DNA of 46,985 nt from Streptomyces scabichelini (GCF_011045015.1 NZ_JAAKZY010000067.1:1-46985), one strand, 5' to 3'. Positions 33,385 to 43,055 are shown, counted from the stretch's first letter. Translations and numbers: made by a program. Notes: a model not told the origin generated them from the letters alone.

Positions 33385-36252
33385 ATGTCCTTCCGCACCA
33401 CCACTTCCGTCGACTACGTCGAAGACGTCTCACCCGGCAGCGGAGCACTGCCGCCCCGCGCCTGGTACGCCTCCTCGGACGCCGCCTCCCTCTCCCTGAA
33501 CGGGAGTTGGCGCTTCCGGCTGTCGGCCACCGCCGACGCCGAGGACGACTCGTTCGCGGCCGACGGGTACGACGCCGGGAACTGGGCCGACGTACAGGTC
33601 CCCGGCCACTGGGTCCTTCAGGGCCACGGCTCGCCCATCTACACGAACCACCTCTACCCGTTCCCGGTCGACCCGCCGCGCGTGCCGACCGAGAACCCGA
33701 CCGGTGACCACCTGCGGGTCTTCGACCTGCCCTCCGAGTGGCCGGCGGACGGCGGGACCGTGCTCCGTTTCGACGGCGTCGAGTCCTGCGCCCGCGTCTG
33801 GCTGAACGGCACGGACATCGGCGAGTTCAAGGGCTCCCGGCTGCCCCACGAGTTCGCGGTCGGCCATCTGCTGAAGCCGGCGGGGAACGTCCTTGCCGTC
33901 CGCGTCCACCAGTGGTCGGCGGGCTCGTACCTGGAGGACCAGGACCAGTGGTGGCTGCCCGGCATCTTCCGGGACGTCACGCTTCTGCACCGCCCGGCGG
34001 GCAGCGCGCTCGACTACTTCGTGCACGCTTCCTACGACCACGTCGGAGGCCTCGGGACCCTGCGTGTCGACTCCGACGTCGACGGCCGGGTCACCGTGCC
34101 CGCTCTGGACATCGATGTCGCGACCGGCGAGTCCGTGACGGTCCCGGTCGAGCCGTGGACGGCCGAGACGCCCCGCCTGTACGACGGCGTGCTGGCCACC
34201 GAGGGCGAGCGGATCCCGCTGCGGATCGGCTTCCGCACGGTCGCGCTCGAAGACGGCCTGATCAAGGTCAACGGCAGGCCGCTCCTCTTCAAGGGCGTCA
34301 ACCGTCACGAGTGGCACCCCGAGCGCGGCCGTGCCGTCGACCTGGAGACGATGCGCGAGGATGTGCTGCTGATGAAGCGGCACAACATCAACGCCGTCCG
34401 CACCTCCCACTACCCGCCGCACCCGGCCTTCCTCGACCTGTGCGACGAGTACGGCCTGTGGGTCATCGACGAGTGCGACCTGGAGACCCACGGCTTCGTC
34501 GAGCACGCGTGGCGCGACAACCCGGTGGACGACGACCGCTGGACTCCGGCCCTCATCGACCGTGCGTCCCGCATGGTCGAGCGCGACAAGAACCACCCGT
34601 CCGTCGTGATCTGGTCCCTCGGCAACGAGGCCGGCACCGGGCGGGGCCTCACTGCGATGGCCGAGTGGATCCGCGGCCGGGACGGCTCGCGCCTCATCCA
34701 CTACGAGGGCGACATCAACTGCCGTGACGTCGACATGTATTCACGGATGTACGCGGCCCATGACGAGGTCGAGCGCATCGGCCAAGGTCTCGACGGGGGG
34801 ACGCACAGGCGGCGCGGGCTCCCCTTCATCCTCTGCGAGTACGGGCACGCCATGGGCAACGGCCCCGGTGGCATCGCCGACTACCAGGAGATCTTCGAGG
34901 CGTACGACCGGCTCCAGGGCGGTTTCATCTGGGAGTGGATCGACCACGGCATCAAGGACGCGCGGTTCGGATTCGCGTACGGCGGCGACTTCGGGGAGGA
35001 GCTGCACGACGGGAACTTCGTCTGCGACGGGCTGCTCTTCCCGGACCGTAAGCCGTCGCCGGGGCTCGTCGAGTTCAAGAAGGTGATCGAGCCCGTTCGT
35101 ATTCAGGGTGACGGCTCGGACGGGACGGTCCGGGTCACGAACGCGTACGACTTCGCCGATCTCTCGGAGCTGGCCTTCGAGTGGTCGTACCAGGTCGACG
35201 GCAAGACGGTCGAGGCGGGCACCCTGTCCGTGCCCGCGCTCGCGCCGGGCGAGTCGGCGGACGTGAAGCTGCCGACGCCGCCGCCTTCGGACGGACGCGG
35301 GGGAGAGACGCAGTGGACGGTACGGGCGCTGCTGGCGGCCGACACCGCGTGGGGGAAGAAGGACCACGAGGTGGCGTGGGCCCAACTGCCGGTCACTCAG
35401 CGGTCGTTGCCGACTGTCGTGCCGAGTGGCGGTCCCTCGGCGAGCGAGCGGCTGATCTACCTCGGCCCGGCTTCCTTCGACGTACGCACCGGCGCGCTCA
35501 AGACCGTCGGCGGCATCGATGTGACCGGCCTGCGCCTCGACGTGTGGCGTGCGCCGACCGACAACGACGAGGGCGCCTCCTGGCAGGACGACATCCGCTG
35601 GGCTTCACTGTGGCGCAAGTACGGACTGCACCGCATGCAACACCGCCTGGACGGCGTCGAGTTGAGCGACGACGCGTTGACCGTACGGACCCGGGTGGCG
35701 CCCGCCGCCTGGGAGGTGGGCCTGCGCACGGTCTACCGGTGGACGTCCGACGGCTCGCGGCTGATGCTGACCGTGTCCGTGGCGCCCGAGGGTGACTGGA
35801 CGGTGCCGTTGCCGCGGCTGGGCATTCGCTTCGGGCTCGCGCAGGCCGACCAGGTGAAGTGGTTCGGCGGCGGGCCCGGCGAGGCGTACCCGGACACCAA
35901 GTCGGCTTCCATGCTGGGCCTTTGGCACTCCTCGGTGGACGAGCTGCAGACTCCGTACGTGCGCCCGCAGGAGAACGGTGCCCGGGCCGACGTCCGCTGG
36001 GCGGAGCTCGGCGGGCTGCGGATCGAGGGCGACCCGGAGTTCTGGCTCACGGCCAGGCGCTGGACCAACGAGCAGCTGGACGCCGCACAGCATCTGACGG
36101 ACCTGACTCCCGACGACACAGTCTGGGTCAACCTCGACCACGACCAGCAGGGCATCGGCTCGCAGTCCTGCGGTCCTGGCGCGCTGCCGCAGTACCAACT
36201 GCGTGCGGCACCCGCCGAGTTCTCGTTCGTCTTCTCTGAAAACCGTGGCTGA
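33385..36252 (+). CDS. Beta-galactosidase, glycoside hydrolase family 2 (LacZ type)
   Basis: A 955-residue cytoplasmic enzyme (no signal) of the full-length LacZ layout. It has an N-terminal jelly-roll sugar-binding domain, immunoglobulin-like domains, a TIM barrel and a C-terminal beta-sandwich small-chain-like domain. The acid/base is Glu415 in SLGNEAG and the nucleophile is Glu485 in CEYGHAMGN. Supporting motifs are KGVNRHEWHP, RTSHYPPHP and the C-terminal WFGGGPGEAYPD. ATG at 33385 follows AGGAG. It acts on galactosides brought in by the upstream importer. It overlaps the MFS start by eight bases, indicating one transcript. Confidence 0.95.
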   Translation: MSFRTTTSVDYVEDVSPGSGALPPRAWYASSDAASLSLNGSWRFRLSATADAEDDSFAADGYDAGNWADVQVPGHWVLQGHGSPIYTNHLYPFPVDPPRVPTENPTGDHLRVFDLPSEWPADGGTVLRFDGVESCARVWLNGTDIGEFKGSRLPHEFAVGHLLKPAGNVLAVRVHQWSAGSYLEDQDQWWLPGIFRDVTLLHRPAGSALDYFVHASYDHVGGLGTLRVDSDVDGRVTVPALDIDVATGESVTVPVEPWTAETPRLYDGVLATEGERIPLRIGFRTVALEDGLIKVNGRPLLFKGVNRHEWHPERGRAVDLETMREDVLLMKRHNINAVRTSHYPPHPAFLDLCDEYGLWVIDECDLETHGFVEHAWRDNPVDDDRWTPALIDRASRMVERDKNHPSVVIWSLGNEAGTGRGLTAMAEWIRGRDGSRLIHYEGDINCRDVDMYSRMYAAHDEVERIGQGLDGGTHRRRGLPFILCEYGHAMGNGPGGIADYQEIFEAYDRLQGGFIWEWIDHGIKDARFGFAYGGDFGEELHDGNFVCDGLLFPDRKPSPGLVEFKKVIEPVRIQGDGSDGTVRVTNAYDFADLSELAFEWSYQVDGKTVEAGTLSVPALAPGESADVKLPTPPPSDGRGGETQWTVRALLAADTAWGKKDHEVAWAQLPVTQRSLPTVVPSGGPSASERLIYLGPASFDVRTGALKTVGGIDVTGLRLDVWRAPTDNDEGASWQDDIRWASLWRKYGLHRMQHRLDGVELSDDALTVRTRVAPAAWEVGLRTVYRWTSDGSRLMLTVSVAPEGDWTVPLPRLGIRFGLAQADQVKWFGGGPGEAYPDTKSASMLGLWHSSVDELQTPYVRPQENGARADVRWAELGGLRIEGDPEFWLTARRWTNEQLDAAQHLTDLTPDDTVWVNLDHDQQGIGSQSCGPGALPQYQLRAAPAEFSFVFSENRG

Positions 36253-37423
36253 CACGGTCATACCGACCGCGGTCGACCGGCTCTTCAGCCGGGCGGCCGC
36301 GGTCGCCTCATGTGTGGGTTTCGTCCTCATCGGCATGCTCCAGGCGCTCTACGGCCCGTCGGTTCCGGGTCTGCGCGAGGAGTTCGGCCTCTCCCCCTCC
36401 TCGGCCGGACTCGGTCTCAGCCTGCACTTCACGGGCGGCGTCGCGGGTGTCCTGGCCTTCAACGCCATCCACTCCAGGATCAGCAACAGGGCGCTGCTCG
36501 CGACGAGTTACGCCCTGATGGCGGCCGGCGGCGCGGGCTTCGCGCTCGCCCCGAACTGGCCTCTCGCACTCGCCGCGGCCTTCCTCGGCGGCCTCGGCTT
36601 CGGCGGTATCGACTACGGCCTCAACCAGCTCTTCGCGGTCGGCTTCGGCAACCGTTCGACCGCGATGCTCAACATTCTCAACGCCCACTTCGGCATCGGC
36701 GCCGTACTCGGACCGGCGCTGATCGCCTGGACGGGCCCGGACGGGTACGCGTACGCCTTCGGGGCGTGTGCGGTACTGGCGGGCGCGCTGGTCCTGTGCA
36801 CGGGCGGCGTGGGCAGGCAGGCGCCCCCGCTGTCCGTGGAAAAGCTGTCTGCGGAGAGACCTGCCACCGGCGGCCTTCTCTCCCGCGTACTGATCGGCTT
36901 CCTCGCCCTCTATGTCCTCAACGTCGCCGTCGAGACGGGCGTCGGCGGCTGGGAGCCCACGCATCTGGAGACCGTCGGCTACAGCGCCACCGTCGCGGCC
37001 TTCGCCACCTCCGTGTACTGGCTGATGATGACCGCCGGCCGCTTCCTCGTCGTGCCGATCACGCTGCGGTACTCGCCCGAGCGCATCCTCACCGTGTGCG
37101 CGGCCGGGATGACGGCGTGCCTGCTGCTCGCGCTGATTCCGGGAGCGGCCCCATGGGCGTACGCGGGTGTGGGCCTGTTCATCGCGCCGGTCTTCCCGAC
37201 CGGGCTGCCCTGGCTCAACCGGGCCCTTCCCCAGGCGAAAAGGGCTGGCGCCTGGGTGATTGCAGCATCGATGATCGGTGGGGTGGCGGCTCCTCCGCTT
37301 CTCGGGATGGGCATCGAGGCCTCCGGGATCCGCGCGGTGCCCTGGCTGCTGACAGTGCTGTCGGCCTCCAGTCTCGTCGCGACCGTATGGCTGATCAGGC
37401 TGACCAGGAGGTCCGCTGCATGA
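36245..37423 (+). CDS. MFS transporter
   Basis: A 392-residue transporter with about 12 spans. The first is FSRAAAVASCVGFVLIGMLQAL. GTG at 36245 lies inside the GH2 end and has only a weak ribosome site, so coupled translation is likely. Motif A is not classical. It may export or import a sugar, but the specificity is not visible. Its stop overlaps the ABC ATPase start (ATGA). Confidence 0.82.
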   Translation: MADTVIPTAVDRLFSRAAAVASCVGFVLIGMLQALYGPSVPGLREEFGLSPSSAGLGLSLHFTGGVAGVLAFNAIHSRISNRALLATSYALMAAGGAGFALAPNWPLALAAAFLGGLGFGGIDYGLNQLFAVGFGNRSTAMLNILNAHFGIGAVLGPALIAWTGPDGYAYAFGACAVLAGALVLCTGGVGRQAPPLSVEKLSAERPATGGLLSRVLIGFLALYVLNVAVETGVGGWEPTHLETVGYSATVAAFATSVYWLMMTAGRFLVVPITLRYSPERILTVCAAGMTACLLLALIPGAAPWAYAGVGLFIAPVFPTGLPWLNRALPQAKRAGAWVIAASMIGGVAAPPLLGMGIEASGIRAVPWLLTVLSASSLVATVWLIRLTRRSAA

Positions 37424-38457
37424 GCGGCAGCATCGAGGTCCGGGGCCTGTCCCGGACCTTCCACACGACCGTGCGCCGCCCCGGTTTCATGGGCGCCGTC
37501 AGATCCCTGGTCAACCCGGAGCGGGTCGCCAAGGACGCCGTCTCCGACATCAGCTTCGAGGTGGCGCCCGGCGAACTCGTCGCCCTGCTCGGCCCGAACG
37601 GTGCGGGCAAGTCCACCACCATCAAGATGCTCACCGGCATCCTCACGCCCACGGCCGGCGAGGCACGCGTCGCGGGCGTCGTCCCGTACGAGGAGCGCGA
37701 GCGCAACGCCCGCAACATCGGGGCCGTGTTCGGGCAGCGCACCCAGTTGTGGTGGGACCTGCCGGTGCGGGAGTCCTTCGCGATCCTGCGGGACATCTAC
37801 GAGGTGCCGAAGGCCGAACACGCGGCGCGCCTCAAGGAGTTCGACGAGCTACTCGACCTGTCGTCCTTCTGGGACACGCGGGTCCGGCACCTCTCGCTGG
37901 GCCAGCGGGTGCGCTCCGACCTGGCCGCGGCGCTGCTGCACGACCCGCCCGTGGTGTTCCTCGACGAGCCGACCATCGGCATGGACGTGGTCGTCAAGGA
38001 GCAGGTGCGGGAGTTCCTGCGGTACCAGGTGGAGGAGCGCGGGCGCACGGTTCTGCTCACCACGCACGACATGACGGAGGTCGAGCGGCTCGCCGAGCGG
38101 GTCGTCCTCGTCAACCACGGGCGCCTGGTCCTCGACGGGACGCTCGACGAGATCCGCCGCCGGTTCGGCTCGATCTGGCAGGTGCGGGTCACGCTCGCCG
38201 ACGCGCACTGCGATGTCGTACCGCTGCCGGGCATCGCCGTGCTGCGGCGCGAGGGCCCGGAGGTCGTGTTCGGCCCGGACGGGGCCGCCGCGCCCACGGT
38301 CCACCAGGCTCTCAAGCAGGTCATCGAGCGGTACGAGGTGACCGGCATCGCGATCGACGAGGCCGACCTCGAGGATGTGATGAGGGCCGCGTACGTGCAT
38401 ACGGAGCCGGAGCCGGCGCACGAGCCCGCGCCTGCGCCCGCGCCAGAAGGGGTCTGA
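37420..38457 (+). CDS. ABC-2 exporter ATP-binding protein
   Basis: A 345-residue ATPase. Walker A is LGPNGAGKST, the signature LSLGQ replaces the usual LSGGQ, Walker B is VVFLDEP and the switch His is in TTHDM. The tail EPEPAHEPAPAPAPEG is a low-complexity Pro/Ala/Glu segment. ATG at 37420 overlaps the MFS stop codon and has AGGAGG. It is followed at once by two permeases, a layout I know from uncharacterised ABC-2 systems (COG4586/4587/3694). Probably an exporter; the substrate is unknown. Confidence 0.9.
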   Translation: MSGSIEVRGLSRTFHTTVRRPGFMGAVRSLVNPERVAKDAVSDISFEVAPGELVALLGPNGAGKSTTIKMLTGILTPTAGEARVAGVVPYEERERNARNIGAVFGQRTQLWWDLPVRESFAILRDIYEVPKAEHAARLKEFDELLDLSSFWDTRVRHLSLGQRVRSDLAAALLHDPPVVFLDEPTIGMDVVVKEQVREFLRYQVEERGRTVLLTTHDMTEVERLAERVVLVNHGRLVLDGTLDEIRRRFGSIWQVRVTLADAHCDVVPLPGIAVLRREGPEVVFGPDGAAAPTVHQALKQVIERYEVTGIAIDEADLEDVMRAAYVHTEPEPAHEPAPAPAPEGV

Positions 38458-38458
38458 A

Positions 38459-39262
38459 ATGGCCGCCTCGTACGCCTGGCGCGTCGCCCGGGTCACCCCG
38501 CTCGGCGAACTGCACACCCCGCCCCGTATGACCGCGGTCCTGCTCCGGCTGACCGTGCAGGTGGTGCTGGTGGCGTCCCTGTGGCAAGGCCTGTACGCGC
38601 ACACCGGCACCACCGCCGGACTCGACCGTGATCAGGCGGTCTCGTACGCCGTGCTGGCCGTCCTGGCGAGCCGCATCCGGGATCTGGACCAGTACGCGGG
38701 CCGGGACACCGTGATCCAGCACATGCACTTCGGGACGATCGTCTACTGGTACCTCCGCCCGCTGCCGCCCCAGCGCTACTACGCGATGCGGGCGCTCGGC
38801 GAGCAGCTCTACGGGTTCGCCTGGGCGCTCGCCGGATATGGGGTCTGCCTGGCCGTCGGGGTCGTGCAGCCGCCCGATTCGGCCGCCGTGGCAGGGGTGT
38901 TCGCACTCAGCCTGCTGCTCGGCCAGCTGGTCCAGTACTACATCATGCTGGTCACCGACCAGATCTGCTTCTGGGCGCTGCGCAACGGCGCCGCGATCAT
39001 GATCCTGATCTTCGCGCAGAACCTGCTGTCCGGGGTGTACGCGCCGCTGTGGTTCTTCCCGGACTGGTTCATCACGATGAGCGCCTTCCTGCCCTTCCAG
39101 GCGACGCTGAGCGTGCCGCTGTCGCTGTACGTGGGCCGGATCCCGCTGTCGGACGCGGGCTTCCAACTCGCCGTACAGGCGGCCTGGATCGTGGCCCTGG
39201 CCCTGTTCACCCGGCTGCTGTGGCGGCGGGCCGCCCTGCGCGTGATCTCACAGGGAGGCTGA
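38459..39262 (+). CDS. ABC-2 type permease 1
   Basis: A 267-residue membrane protein with about six spans and no signal peptide. It begins one base after the ATPase stop codon (GAAG upstream) and ends six bases before the second permease. It resembles COG4587-type ABC-2 permeases. It pairs with the next gene. Confidence 0.85.
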   Translation: MAASYAWRVARVTPLGELHTPPRMTAVLLRLTVQVVLVASLWQGLYAHTGTTAGLDRDQAVSYAVLAVLASRIRDLDQYAGRDTVIQHMHFGTIVYWYLRPLPPQRYYAMRALGEQLYGFAWALAGYGVCLAVGVVQPPDSAAVAGVFALSLLLGQLVQYYIMLVTDQICFWALRNGAAIMILIFAQNLLSGVYAPLWFFPDWFITMSAFLPFQATLSVPLSLYVGRIPLSDAGFQLAVQAAWIVALALFTRLLWRRAALRVISQGG

Positions 39263-39268
39263 GCCGTC

Positions 39269-40075
39269 ATGTCGCTGAAGGCCCTTCGCCTTGTGTGGCG
39301 CATCACCGCCCTGAACTTCCGCGCGCAGCTGGAGTACCGCTCCGAGTTCCTGATGATGGTCGCGATCGGTGCGATCTGGCAGGTGTCGGTGATCGTGTTC
39401 GCCACGGTGCTGCTGTCCCGGTTCACCGGGATGGGCGGCTGGGACAGCTCGGACGTGCTGCTGATCCCGGCGACGCGGATGCTGGCGCACGGCCTGTTCG
39501 TGCTGTTCCTGGGGCGGATGCACGGCATCGGCCGCTTCATCCAGGAAGGGATGGTCGACGTCTACCTGGTGCGGCCCATGCCGGTGCACCGCCAGGTCCA
39601 GTTGCAGGTCTTCCCCACCAACGCGATCGGTGACCTGACGGTGGCGGCGGGCCTGATGGCGGGCGCGTTGGCCCGCAGCGACCTGGACTGGACGGCGCCC
39701 CGGATCACGTACCTGATCGTCTGCGTCCTCGGCGGCATGCTCCTCGAGGCAGCCATGTTCACGGTGGTGGCCTCCGCCTCGCTGCGCTTCCCGGCCGCCG
39801 ACTACTGGAGCCGCTGGCTGGAGGAACTGCTGGGCACCTTCGGCAGCTATCCGCTCAACGTGCTGCCGAAAGCGGTGAGCGGTTTCCTGACGTTCGGACT
39901 GCCCCTCGCGTTCGTGGCGTACTTCCCCGCCGCCGTCCTCACCGGCCACGGCCACGACACCGGCGTCCCGTACTGGCTGGCGGCGATCTCGCCGCTGCTG
40001 GGCGCGCTGGCGTATCTCGGGGCGCGACTGCTGTGGCGGTGGAGTCTGCGGCACTACACGGGCGTCAACGGATGA
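39269..40075 (+). CDS. ABC-2 type permease 2
   Basis: A 268-residue membrane protein. It begins SLKALRLVWRITALNFRAQL, with about six spans. A conserved-looking loop GMVDVYLVRPMPV matches COG3694-type permeases. AGGGAGG lies upstream of ATG 39269. Its stop overlaps the next MFS gene as ATGA. Confidence 0.85.
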   Translation: MSLKALRLVWRITALNFRAQLEYRSEFLMMVAIGAIWQVSVIVFATVLLSRFTGMGGWDSSDVLLIPATRMLAHGLFVLFLGRMHGIGRFIQEGMVDVYLVRPMPVHRQVQLQVFPTNAIGDLTVAAGLMAGALARSDLDWTAPRITYLIVCVLGGMLLEAAMFTVVASASLRFPAADYWSRWLEELLGTFGSYPLNVLPKAVSGFLTFGLPLAFVAYFPAAVLTGHGHDTGVPYWLAAISPLLGALAYLGARLLWRWSLRHYTGVNG

Positions 40076-41268
40076 CGACGACAGCGGCCTCCGCCGGCTT
40101 ACGCCCCCGCCTCGCCGTCGGCCTGGTCTTCGTCGTTCTCGGGGCCACGCAGGGCGGCTGGATGGCCCGTATCCCCGCGATCCGCGGCGCGGTCGGCGTG
40201 GACACCGCGCAGTGGGGCCTGCTGAGCAGCACATCCGCGGCGGGTGACCTGGTCGCGATCGTCCTGATCACCGTCCTGATCGGCCGGGTGAGCACCCGGC
40301 TGCTCGGCCTCGCGGCCGCGGCCCTGGTGCTGCTCAACGCGCCCGTGCTGGCGGGGGCGTCGGCGGTTCCCGCGCTGGTGGTGGGCCTCACGGTGTGGGG
40401 AGTGGGAGCGACCTTCCTGGCCACGCCCGTCAACGCGCTCGCCGTCTCGGTGGAACGCGAACAGGGCAGACCGTTGATGTCGGGCTTCCACGCCGCCTAC
40501 AGCTGCGGGGTGCTGGCGGGCGGCGCCCTGGGCACGCTCGCCGCGGCCACGGGGGTCTCCCCCGGCGTCCAGATGGCGGCCAGCAGCGCAGTCCTCGGAG
40601 CGTTGCTGCTGGCGTCGGCCGGCTGGCTGCCGGAGGAGGAGACCCGCGAGGAGAGGCGCAAGGCGCGGCGGCAGTCCATCAGGCACCGCTTCACTCCCCA
40701 GCTGGTGCTGCTCGGCTCCGTCGCGTTCCTGGCCTCCTTCGTCGAAGGGGCGGCATCCCAGTGGAGTTCGGTCTACACGGCCGACTTCCTGGACGAGGGG
40801 CCGGCGCTCGGCGCGGCGACGTACACATGCTTCTCGGTGGCGATCCTCGTCGGCCGCCTGCTGGGCGACCGTGCCGTGGCCCGCCTGGGCCGCCGCTCCT
40901 TCGTGCGCCTCTCACTGCTGACCGCCGCCCTGGGCGTGACACTGGTCCTCGTCCGGCCCACCCTGCCGCTCGCCGTGGCCGGCTTCACCGTCGTCGGCCT
41001 GGGCATCGCCTGTGTGCTCCCGGCGGTGATCGCCCTGGCCGGCCGGCAGCGCGGCGTACCGGCCGGCGAGGGGGTGTCGGTCATCACCATCGGCCAGTGG
41101 CCGGGCTTCCTGCTGGCGGGCCCGGCCGTCGGCGTCCTGTCCGGCGTGACCACCCTCCGTCTGGCCCTGGTCACACTGGTCGTCGCGGCCGTGGGCGCGG
41201 CCGTGCTGGCGAACGGGGTCCGGGAGGCCGGGCTGGAGACGCTGGAGACGCCGAAGACCGAGCCGTAG
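40072..41268 (+). CDS. MFS transporter
   Basis: A 398-residue transporter with about 12 spans and a hydrophilic central loop (EEETREERRKARRQSIRH). ATG at 40072 overlaps the upstream stop codon. A short helix GGWMARIPAIR after span 1 fits the FucP/YbjJ-like MFS group. The gene closes the run that began at 30225 and is convergent with the lipase gene, 18 bp away. Confidence 0.83.
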   Translation: MTTTAASAGLRPRLAVGLVFVVLGATQGGWMARIPAIRGAVGVDTAQWGLLSSTSAAGDLVAIVLITVLIGRVSTRLLGLAAAALVLLNAPVLAGASAVPALVVGLTVWGVGATFLATPVNALAVSVEREQGRPLMSGFHAAYSCGVLAGGALGTLAAATGVSPGVQMAASSAVLGALLLASAGWLPEEETREERRKARRQSIRHRFTPQLVLLGSVAFLASFVEGAASQWSSVYTADFLDEGPALGAATYTCFSVAILVGRLLGDRAVARLGRRSFVRLSLLTAALGVTLVLVRPTLPLAVAGFTVVGLGIACVLPAVIALAGRQRGVPAGEGVSVITIGQWPGFLLAGPAVGVLSGVTTLRLALVTLVVAAVGAAVLANGVREAGLETLETPKTEP

Positions 41269-41286
41269 TGAGAATCATCGGCCGGC

Positions 41287-42114
41287 TCAGCTCTGGGCCA
41301 GGTTCTTCTCCAGGACGTCGATGTAGTTGAAGATGAAGTGATCCCTGATGCCGTCGCTGCCCGGGGCGAGGAGATCGGCCGTCAGGCCTCGGGCCCGGTC
41401 CGTGAGCGCGCCCAACAGGGGCATGGATTCGCGCAGCTTGCCGTTGGCGTCGATGTAGCGCAGCAGTTCGGTGTGGGTGTAAAGCGGCTCGGGCGGCAGG
41501 TGCGGCACGATGTCGTTGTTGTTCACGAAGCGGTGGGTGCGCTTGGCGAACGCCTTGTCACAGGCCGCGGCGAGCACCCGGTCGCACACGCGGGGCTGGC
41601 CGAAGGTGATGATGCCGTCGGCCAGCAGCTTCGGCTCCTCGAAGTGCAGCCGCGCCCCGGCGAGCATGGCAAGGGCGCCCCCGAGGCTGTGACCGGTGAT
41701 CCACACCGTCTGCCCGTTGGTCCGCGATTCCTCCAGCGCCTCCTTGACTTGGGGAAACACCGAGTCCAGGGCTTGACCGAAGCCGTAGTGGACGAGTCCC
41801 TTCTGCCCCGGGCCCGGCCACGGCGGCGTGTTGATGTCGGAGAGCCAGTCCTTGATCTGCAGCGGCTCGGTCCCACGGAAGGCGATGACGATCATGTGGT
41901 CGTTCGCCATGGTGTACGCCTGCGTGTCCTCGAGCGGGAACGGCGGCTTGAACGTCGTGTGGTGGTGACGGACACGGTCGAAGCCCCACTTCCCGGCCTG
42001 GGCCTCGATGGTGGCCTCGTCCTTGTACGCCAGGTCGGAGGCCCGGCACATCCAGTAGGCGTGCTCCAGGCTGTACGTCTTCGTCCGGTGGTCGATGGTG
42101 GCGGGGTTGGGCAT
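41287..42114 (-). CDS. Class 3 lipase (alpha/beta hydrolase)
   Basis: A 275-residue lipase of the Lipase_3 family. The catalytic triad is Ser143 in GHSLGG, Asp201 in NNNDIVPHLP and His259 in RDHFIF. The FRGTEP oxyanion-type motif is at 80-85. No signal peptide is evident, so it is probably intracellular or released by another route. I use ATG at 42114, after GGGAGC. ATG at 42180 is in frame and would add 22 residues across the hairpin at 42147-42170, but it has no ribosome site. Confidence 0.9.
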   Translation of the reverse strand: MPNPATIDHRTKTYSLEHAYWMCRASDLAYKDEATIEAQAGKWGFDRVRHHHTTFKPPFPLEDTQAYTMANDHMIVIAFRGTEPLQIKDWLSDINTPPWPGPGQKGLVHYGFGQALDSVFPQVKEALEESRTNGQTVWITGHSLGGALAMLAGARLHFEEPKLLADGIITFGQPRVCDRVLAAACDKAFAKRTHRFVNNNDIVPHLPPEPLYTHTELLRYIDANGKLRESMPLLGALTDRARGLTADLLAPGSDGIRDHFIFNYIDVLEKNLAQS

Positions 42115-42146
42115 CGCGCGCTCCCGTGGTGAGTCAGGGATGGGTG

Positions 42147-42170
42147 AGGCCCCGTGCGAGACCGGGGCCT
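42147..42170. promoter_or_regulatory. Hairpin in the lipase leader
   Basis: AGGCCCCG-TGCGAGAC-CGGGGCCT, perfect 8-bp arms, 33 bp upstream of the lipase start. It could fold in the leader mRNA and slow ribosome loading or transcription. No regulator is implied. Confidence 0.4.
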
Positions 42171-42286
42171 TACTCGTCATTGCCGTAAAACGGAACGCAT
42201 AGGACGTCAGGGACCCAAAGATCACTCGGACGAGTCGCTCGGCGTGTGCGGCAGGTGCCGGGCCTGACAACGCGGCGTCGTCGCAG

Positions 42287-42315
42287 TGTCCAAATCGCCT
42301 TGCGTGGCGCGTCGG
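42287..42315 (+). promoter_or_regulatory. Candidate ECF42-sigma promoter A
   Basis: TGTCCAAA-N14-GCGTCGG, 90 bp upstream of the RibD-C gene. The same two blocks at the same spacing recur at 42973-43001, while the 14 bases between differ. -35 TGTCCA and -10 CGTCGG, 17 bp apart, look like an ECF-type promoter. Confidence 0.65.
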
Positions 42316-42405
42316 TCTGAATGACTGCGGATCCGACCGGTTCCGCGGTCACCGGAACCCGAGCCGTCCCTCTCCCAGAAGGACGGGCAACAACAGGAGG
42401 CAGCC

Positions 42406-42939
42406 ATGCGCAAGCTGACCGTCGGCACTCTGGTGTCCCTCGACGGGATCTTCGGCGATCCCCGCTCATGGGCTTCGGAGTACTTCGACGACGAGGCGGC
42501 GGAACGGTCTCTGCGGAAGCTGATGGCCGCCGACGCCATGCTCATGGGACGTCACACCTACGAGTACTTCGCGCCGTCCTGGTCCGCGCTGACCGGGCCG
42601 TACCCCGACCGCATCAACGCCATGCCGAAGTACGTGTTCTCCTCGACGCTGACCACGGCGGAGTGGAACAACGCGACGATCGTCTCCGGCGACCCCGTGC
42701 GAGCGGTCAAGGAGATGAAGCAGCAGGGCGACGGCGACCTGGTCATCTACGGCTACGGGCAGCTCGCCCGGACTCTCCTCGAACACGATCTCGTCGACGA
42801 GGTCGACTTCTGGGTCCACCCCGTGGTCCTCGGCGACGGGGTCCCGCTGTTCCGGCCGGGGCAGCTCAGGCGCCTGCGGCTGGTGTCGGCGCAGCCGTAC
42901 TCGACCGGAGTCGTATCGCTCCGCTACGCCACATCCTGA
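42406..42939 (+). CDS. RibD-C / dihydrofolate-reductase-like protein
   Basis: A 177-residue protein of the RibD C-terminal family. It begins KLTVGTLVSLDGIFGDP; LMGRHTYE, PKYVFSSTL, GDGDLVIYGYGQLARTLL and VLGDGVPLF are standard motifs of the NADPH-binding fold. ATG at 42406 follows AGGAGG. Such proteins commonly accompany DGPF/ECF42 sigma cassettes. The substrate is unknown. Confidence 0.9.
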   Translation: MRKLTVGTLVSLDGIFGDPRSWASEYFDDEAAERSLRKLMAADAMLMGRHTYEYFAPSWSALTGPYPDRINAMPKYVFSSTLTTAEWNNATIVSGDPVRAVKEMKQQGDGDLVIYGYGQLARTLLEHDLVDEVDFWVHPVVLGDGVPLFRPGQLRRLRLVSAQPYSTGVVSLRYATS

Positions 42940-42972
42940 AATCCGTCCCCGTCAAATCCGCCCCCGCCGGCC

Positions 42973-43001
42973 TGTCCAAAAGCACCTCGCTGCCGCGTCG
43001 G
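42973..43001 (+). promoter_or_regulatory. Candidate ECF42-sigma promoter B
   Basis: Second copy of TGTCCAAA-N14-GCGTCGG, 54 bp upstream of the hydrolase that leads the operon containing the sigma gene itself. If it is read by that sigma factor, the cassette controls itself. Confidence 0.65.
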
Positions 43002-43055
43002 CTTGATGAACGGCACCAACGGGGTGGCCGACGCAGACCAGAGGGAGCGAGAGCC

